DNA of 64,000 nucleotides from Antedon bifida. Taxonomy: Eukaryota; Echinodermata; Crinoidea; Comatulida; Antedonidae. This document shows, in pieces, positions 57,590 to 64,000 of the stretch. The stretch lies in contig OY727094.1 of the NCBI GenBank assembly GCA_963402885.1, positions 15,006,501-15,070,500 of the forward strand, written 5' to 3'. The position numbers and the translations under genes are program-made. The notes under the pieces are model-generated. The model was given only the letters and a program-made list of their open reading frames with translations. It made no database searches and was not told the origin of the DNA. How positions within the stretch are numbered: position 1 is the stretch's first letter; every line of letters starts with the position of its first letter.

Positions 57590-57850
57590 TAAAGGGTGGA
57601 ATCGGGAAGTTTACTGTACTACTAAACTATAGCACAAAAATAACAATTTGAAGTTGCATAAAAACACTAGAAACGTAAACATTATATTACATATATTTAG
57701 CCATCTGATAATATTTTTTACCACACTGTTTATTTTTCCTTTATTATAGCACAATAAAATCCAAAAAATTATTAAACATAGGGGAAATTATGGATCGATA
57801 ATTATTAGAATGTATGATCAAAAGAAATTTGTTGCCTATTAAGACTAATA
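57590..57850 (-). repeat. Dispersed repeat, inverted partner of 37.03-37.39 kb
   Basis: The reverse complement aligns with 37030-37395 over several hundred bases with small indels, including a GTGTGGTAAAAAAT block and TATCAGATGGCTAAATATAT. Confidence 0.7.
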
Positions 57851-57859
57851 TATTGGTCC

Positions 57860-58377
57860 CATGACAGAATTCAGCCTGTTAAAGCTATAAAAAAGTTAAT
57901 AAATGAATTACTTAATGAGGTATTGTAGTAGTAAAATAAACATTTTCTACGCATATTATTAGTCAAAAAATGAAAAAATTAAAAATATTGCTAAATGTGT
58001 ATGAAATTGGTCTGAATCAAATCAATAAAGTAAGATTAATTCTATCTTTTTATCCATTGTTATGGGATATAGTTTTATTGAATTTAATCTTTTAATAGAT
58101 AAATCTTAATTAATATTGGCCGGCCATGACAGAATTGAGCCTGTTAAAGCTATAAAAAAGTTAATAAATGAATTACTTAATGAGGTATGTAATAGTAAAA
58201 TAAACATTTTCTATGCATATTATTAGTCAAAAAATGAAAAAATTAAAAATATTGCTAAATGTGTATGAAATTGGTCTGAATCAAATCAATAAAGTAAGAT
58301 TAATTCTATCTTTTTATCCATTGTTATGGGATATAGTTTTATTGAATTTAATCTTTTAATAGATAAATCTTAATTTA
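57860..58377. repeat. Recent ~250-bp tandem duplication
   Basis: 57860-58113 and 58125-58377 are almost identical (CATGACAGAATT(C/G)AGCCTGT ... TAATAGATAAATCTTAATT), differing by a few substitutions and a 3-bp indel. Confidence 0.95.
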
Positions 58378-59184
58378 CTTCGTGAACATGAATGTAAATT
58401 GAAAAGATAGGACCATATTCAACTGAAACAAGAATGAACCAAGGTCAATATCAGTTTAATAAAAAAGATTGTTCTGAAATAGAATCTACAAAAATTAAGA
58501 GTTTATAAACAATTGTAATACACTTATATAATGCAAAGTCATTTACATCCCTTGATTAAAATATAAAGTGATGCTACAATAACTTGGCATATATATATTT
58601 GTAAAATTGTTAAATAGCTTGTACTGAAATTTGAAATTTGTCTATATAAGTTCTTTTAAAAGTAATCTTTTAACATGAATGTTAGAAAATGTTAAACTTT
58701 TTAAAATTATTAAAGTTGAACCTTATACATATAGGTATATTTATCCTCAAAACAGTTTTGTTTGATAATGTTGGATGATGGAGATAATTATGAATGAATA
58801 CAACATGATAAAAGTGGAAAATAATTACAGCAACTGCAGACTTTGCAAAGCACTAGTGATCATCATTGTCAGTGGTCTAAAATATTTCATAATGTTAAAT
58901 TTTGGATACACTCTGAACTTGTTACAGTTGTGTAGAACATTTAAGTCTAGTTCAGCTTTCTTGTGTTTCTTAGTTGTTTAGTGTTAAACAATTTACTATA
59001 ATTTACTATGTGGGTATGTATATTTAAATAAATGTTTAAGAAATAAAGATTTTTTTCAATAGACTAAAAATATTGAAATGGATCAATCATCACCTAGTTA
59101 TGCTAATGATGATTTTTATTTTTACATTTTGTATGACATTGTAATGGTGGTTTGATACTGTAATTATTACCCTTTGCAAAAAAG

Positions 59185-59460
59185 CCGTATATGAACGTAT
59201 ACGATTTACATACGTTTCGTATATGTTTCGTATAGGAAGTCGACTTCGTATACGAAACGTATACATCAATTCGGAAGTTCCTGCCCGCATAATAAACATA
59301 TACGAACCGTATACGATCATTTATAAACAATTTCCTAATTATACGATCCGTATACGATCCGTATACGATACGACGCGTGTATACAAACTGCATCATATTA
59401 CCAAGCGAAAAGGGACTGTCCCTCTTTTTACAAGACGACGATAGCATACGTTTACGATGG
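59185..59460. repeat. Cluster of GTATACG/CGTATAC sites with a central palindrome
   Basis: At least ten copies of (C)GTATAC(G) or CGTAT(A/G) occur in both orientations around the perfect 12-bp palindrome GAAGTCGACTTC (59234-59245), which is flanked by mirrored ACGTTTCGTAT / ATACGAAACGT. This looks like an array of transposase-binding sites. Confidence 0.75.
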
Positions 59461-60586
59461 CAGGAGCATCTTGACTTCAATAATTAGTGTGTATAATTTG
59501 TTTGTTTTTTTTCAGTCGGTATATGTACATTAAATTCCCTATGATGATTTAGTTCATAGTTTTCGGTAATGAAAAAAATTGGTGCTGTATTTTACGGAGA
59601 CGTTATTTTTCTATCAAGCATAAAAACCCACCCAGGCTGTTCCGCCTTGTTTATCCCCTCTGCTATTTCTTTACCTTTGGTACGTTCCATTAATAAGTGA
59701 ATCATACAAAATGTGCTGTTATTAATTTGAAAGTGCTTTAATTAATATTAATGTACTTGGAAATAAATAAATAAATATTAAATTGGGCCCGCAGTATATT
59801 AAATTTAAAACGAGTAAGTAAAATCCATAAATTACGATGTAATAAAAATGTAGAATACATGTGGCTCCCTATTATATATATGGAATGATCCAAATAAATT
59901 CGCCCAAAACGTGCCTGTGTTGTGTGTGCTGCATGCATGCATCACATGGATGGATCAGATTTCATTCATTTTCAATCATCATTGTTGTTGTCCAACAGGA
60001 TTTTTTTTGCTACAGGTTTTAACTCGCCATAAAAAAATAAAAAATGGGATGTAGGCCTAGTTACAGTAGGCCAAAGTAGATAGTAAATCTGATGACTTCT
60101 AGCTAGCTAGGCTATAGGCATATTGTAATTGTATAGATCGAACATGCAGTATACTGCAGCAGCTCTAGTAAACTAAGAGTAACTAGGCCTGGGAAAAATA
60201 CGCCAAGGAAAAGAGTCTGTGGTACACTCATTGTGAAAATAAGCTAGCTAGCTTTCCCCTATATATTAGATTTGGTTATATTGTATTATTTTAATAACCT
60301 ACTCTAGCTAGTAGTAAATCAACAACGGTGAAATGGAAATACGATGCATTATGGATATCATCGTTGCAGAGTTAGGGGGTGCCAACAAAACATTCAACAG
60401 CCAAAAATACAAAAAAAAAAGAAGCTCCGACGTTTTAAAGCATTTTACTATTTTAGGCATCAGAACTAATATTGCTGTAAATTTCCTAGAGTTGTCACTG
60501 ATGAATACAATTTAACATAACCTACATGTAAAATCCAAATGATAAATTGTACGCGAACGTAGTAAAACCAGGTAAATGTTAATAAA

Positions 60587-61303
60587 TACCGTAGTACCCT
60601 GGGTATAATCCCACCCCCCTTGTACGTGAAATTTGCCGAATTTGGGAGGTGGGACTATACCCGGGGATTTCCCGCTGCATGAACTGAAAATGACGATATT
60701 TCTTCTAGCTACGATTCTAGGCCTAGGCGGCCTAATTGGTCTTACCTGTGCTATGCCTACCGTATAGATTTTCCCCGAGATTTCTACTTAAAAAATATCC
60801 TAAAATATGATCTAGGCCTATAGCTTCCTAAATCGACATGAACCTCTCCATGTTCACCCACACGCTCGAGCTCTCTGTGTAAATCGCATGTTGTTGCATG
60901 TGACACAAACTCTACTGCACAAGATGGTCGGTATAGAGGGTGGTGTTTTTTTTACGGTAATCAAGCATGCACAGTAGTGTAAACAACAAGAAAGAATGTA
61001 CACGACGGCGAAAGGATGTACTGTACAGAACGTGACGATCGGGGCATGCTAGCCTTAAGGTTGTTTTCAATTTAACAATGTTTAATGAGTTTTAAGTCAG
61101 CCAAATTCAGAGAAATTACTCTATTTTTTTGGTGAGAAATTGACGTCGGCCTAGCTAGCTACAGTAGGCCTAGGCCCACCTCTGGCCTAATGTTAAATTA
61201 TACACTGGGACTTTGCCCGGGGATATGCTTGCGTGCGAAGGTAATCGTAAAGTCGGGGGTGGGATTATACCCGAGGTGGGATTATACCCGAGGAACTACG
61301 GTA
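60587..61303. mobile_element. 717-bp inverted-repeat element nested in the 3.96-kb insertion
   Basis: The left end TACCGTAGTACCCTGGGTAT then AATCCCACCCCC matches, inverted, the right end GGGGGTGGGATTATACCCGA...GGAACTACGGTA. The GGTGGGA(T/C)TATACCCG(A/G)G module is present twice on each side. No coding sequence. Confidence 0.75.
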
Positions 61304-61679
61304 CTTATTTTACATCTCTCTGGTAAACTAAAAAGGTAGGCCTACCCCACGCCCCCATTTTTATGCCTCCATCATTGACAGGCCAAGCGGTATTTAATTA
61401 TATTTTTATTTATTTAATTCGTAAATTTAAAAAAAATCGTTAATATAAATATGTGAACCTTTGTATCTTTTTGTTGTATATGCGCGGGCGCGAGATACTA
61501 TTTAATAAGATTATAGCTTTATTCATATCATATGTGTTCGAGTGGTAAACAACTATGAGCCTGTTGCGAGGATACCGCCTCGTAACTACGTATTGACGTA
61601 TAGACGTTTTACTATAATATTGAATATGTGTAATAAATTGTGTGCAATATTAGTAGCTAATAGTTTTTTTGTGCCTCCT

Positions 61680-62296
61680 CTGTACACATGGCATTCGAAA
61701 AATACTTGGATGACAAAATTGACTTTAAAGGAGTAAATTTAAAATTTAAAGCTAGGTCTAACTGTTTGGATCTTGAAGGAAGAAAGATTGGTTGGCACGA
61801 GAATTTCAATGGTTGTTGTAAATTATGTATTAATGGGTCAATTGAAAATATTAAACATTTCCTTTTAGAATGTCCTGGATTAAATAATATTAGGTATAAG
61901 GTGTTTGATGAAATTAAAAATTCTTTATATGAAAACAATCTACAAGAGTACTGGGACATATTTACAAATTGTTCTGCTGACCTAAAACTTCACTATTTAC
62001 TTGATGATTTATTTTCTGAGAATGCCACACTTGGTTCAATTTTTGACAAGTTTTGTAAGATTTATTTAAAAGACTCTTGGAAAAAACGAACTGAAATTTT
62101 AAATAACCCTGCAAATAATGTTTAAATTGTTTTTTTTTTGTTTTTAACTGTATATTAATTGCTTTTAATTTGTACTTTGTCAGTGAGACTAGATCTCTTT
62201 TTTCTTTTTAATTTTGTTTTGGATGCACCGTTAGGTATTGTCTAACGTGTGCCACTGTTACTCAAGTGAATCCATTAAATTGTATTGTATTGTAGC
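61680..62296 (+). mobile_element. LINE ORF2 C-terminal fragment with 3' tail
   Basis: The open frame 61688-62125 reads LKFKARSNCLDLEGRKIG then CCKLCINGSIENIKHFLLEC, a C-x-x-C...H....C knuckle with an x-E-x-x-x-H-F-L-L-E-C-P motif typical of invertebrate non-LTR elements. It is followed by a T-run, a short 3' UTR and an ATTGTATTGTATTGTA tail (62278-62296). The frame is intact to its stop, so the insertion is fairly young but 5'-truncated. Confidence 0.8.
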
Positions 62297-63394
62297 TGGA
62301 TATTTGTTTATCATTTTAATGAATGTAGTACGAGTCTAACTCCAAATAAAGATATAGAACACATTTTGAGAATTCAAAGTTTTGATCTTTTTCAAGAATC
62401 TGATAAACATGATTTATCTTTTTACATAATATACAGCATCAGCATGTACAATCTAATTTAATTGTCACACAATTGAATTAACAAAGGACAAGGATTTCAA
62501 ATAAACTGTTACAAATAAACAATTATGAATGAAATAGTTGGGGTATTGTTGGGTCCATGGGAAATCAACAATGTTTAGTAGACTTATTTAATTTGTTATT
62601 TACAGTTGAGGGTGGTTATTTTTTAAACATATTGGAATACCATAAAAATAAAGAAAGACATGTTTTATGATTTCTTAATCACCAAGCAGAAATACCGCTG
62701 AGATAAATGAAACCAATTCAATCTGTTCGCTTAACCGGGAAAAAATTGAAATTCGATATAATTGTATTTACTATAACCACTAATTTTGTATTTTAAATTT
62801 TTTTCTACGGAAGTGATCAACTTCATATTCAAAATCTGATTGTATTCATCGTTAAATAATAATTATTATTATTATATAATGTTAATGTACATATCAACAC
62901 ATCCCACTTCTGTTTTGGATCATGGTTTTCCTCTTTGGCATTATTTGCCAAATTATTGTTACTCCATCTCCATGCTATACTACAACACATGTCGCGGAAT
63001 AATATCGCTTAACATAAACGATGTAATTTGACCACCCAAAGCTCGCACGTGGTGTGACGAATTGAGAAGATCGAACGACGTACCCGACCGATGATATGCA
63101 TGATTGGCATACGGCTTTTTTGCAAAGGGTATGTAAGGTGATTTGTTAAAACGGTAAATAAACAAATTATATTTGTACCACTATTTCTGTTTTATTGTTG
63201 TTTTTAGATGTGTCACTTTGAAAAACAGTACACTAATTCTGAGTATAAAGAAAGAATAAATAAAGATAGATAAAAGGTAAGTGGCAGATATACTATCTGT
63301 ATCTTATATTGTATACGGAAAAATAATAAATTACAACCTAATAACAAAGAACTACAATTTGGGTGTGTATTAAGAGATCTCATCTCAACCAAAT

Positions 63395-63484
63395 TCTGCA
63401 TCATCATCCCTTGGTGGTGGTGACTACCAGGAGGTGGTTGGAGTTGGTAGTGATGTTGTTGAAAGGAATAAAGGAGAGTATGGC
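63395..63484 (+). other. Exon-like C-terminal segment in duplication copy B
   Basis: The plus frame SASSSLGGGDYQEVVGVGSD then VVERNKGEYGK-stop (TGA at 63488-63490) lies in the region shared with 51885-51945. It contains two tyrosines in acidic/hydrophobic context, as in a cytoplasmic tail. No acceptor was established; this could be chance. Confidence 0.25.
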
Positions 63485-63499
63485 AAATGAGTATGATGA

Positions 63500-64000
63500 T
63501 AATTATAAAATAAATGAATACAGTCTATATGTCTATCAAAAAGCATCTTTTGTACCTCTATGTGATATACAGGTAGAATCATACTGTTTTGAAAGTTATT
63601 GAAAAGTTTTGGTAAAAATGAAGTCATCATAAATGATCATAATCATAATGATCTAAAGAAAAATTGAAATTTTGTGAAATTGTAGTGTTCATAATACTGT
63701 TTAAATTACTGTATCTAACACTTTGAGATAAGGATGATATATTTCAATTGTGCATTAGCATGTTGCTATAGTTTAGCTAAGTAAAATTGGCACTATCATT
63801 TTCATTGTTTTAATTGTTCAAAGGAAATACATGACCAAATGTTAATTTAGTCTCATAGCAATTTTTATGACTAAATATCAGAGAAAAAATATATTGAATA
63901 TCTTTAAATTATGCAAATTTCAGCATCAATAAAGTTTTATACATTAAATATTATTACACAAAAGACCATTATATTTAAAATATAAAATGTTATATATTTA
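63500..64000. other. AT-rich end of window
   Basis: No supported gene or repeat beyond the end of duplication copy B. Confidence 0.5.

Larger units (their letters stand above)
59168..63131. mobile_element. 3.96-kb insertion with 23-bp terminal inverted repeats
   Basis: TACCCTTTGCAAAAAAGCCG TAT at 59168-59190 is repeated exactly, inverted, at 63109-63131. The left subterminal 270 bp carry many CGTATAC/GTATACG sites. The interior contains a smaller inverted-repeat element and a LINE fragment, with no transposase recognised, so the element is non-autonomous or has been gutted. TA or a variant TTA flank is possible; the target duplication is not clear. Confidence 0.7.
58600..63700. repeat. Segmental duplication copy B, interrupted
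   Basis: 58600-59167 matches the first part and 63132-63700 the second part of copy A. The 3.96 kb between them (59168-63131) is an insertion with inverted ends. Confidence 0.55.

Noticed and set aside
60333-60515. 60-codon frame MEIRCIMDIIVAELGG as a gene start
   Set aside because: No donor site or family similarity supports it; it sits inside the inverted-end insertion.

Overview
This is an AT-rich, intron-rich, repeat-laden animal nuclear window. Three observations point to an invertebrate deuterostome, most likely an echinoderm: animal single-copy genes with small spliced exons (OGFOD2, MYO19), a ROCO/death-domain protein of the kind expanded in echinoderm and cephalochordate genomes, and dense TAGGCCTA-type motifs near gene 5' ends. 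The species is an inference. No prokaryotic, organellar or viral genes were seen. Exon coordinates below were read by hand from splice sites, reading phase and family conservation.

Layout. 1-5.8 kb is mostly degraded non-LTR retrotransposon sequence and a ~100-bp tandem array, ending in the last exon of a theta-like glutathione S-transferase (+, 5805-5951). 6.57-10.90 kb is OGFOD2 on the minus strand: seven exons, an intronic 21-bp minisatellite, and a 2-bp frameshift in the last exon. 10.9-12.6 kb is a GC-richer, TAGGCCTA-rich spacer holding a 342-bp MITE; OGFOD2 and MYO19 are head to head across it. 12.6-28.2 kb is MYO19 (+). Most motor exons are recognisable (P-loop, switch I, switch II, IQ, tail). 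There are two in-frame stop codons, the second half of the motor is missing, and four tandem arrays or duplications straddle exon/intron junctions, which suggests a decaying or misassembled copy. 28.6-31 kb is intergenic repeats.

31.2-47.5 kb (minus) is the most interesting locus. Twenty-three phase-consistent exons, without a stop, encode at least 1371 residues with the order ankyrin x3 - death domain - ROC GTPase - COR - death domain x3 - tandem death-effector (DED-like) region. The 5' end is not found. It resembles the ANK-ROC-COR-death part of DAPK1 without a recognised kinase in this window, and with extra death-fold modules. Exon-like plus-strand segments (33.75, 39.99 and 40.25 kb) lie antisense in its introns.

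47.5-64 kb has no confidently identified gene. It holds retrotransposon remnants (LINE and DIRS-type tyrosine recombinase), a degenerate segmental duplication (50.85-52.03 kb versus 58.6-63.7 kb) whose second copy is interrupted by a 3.96-kb segment with 23-bp terminal inverted repeats, a smaller inverted-repeat element, and an exon-like sequence at 63.4 kb.
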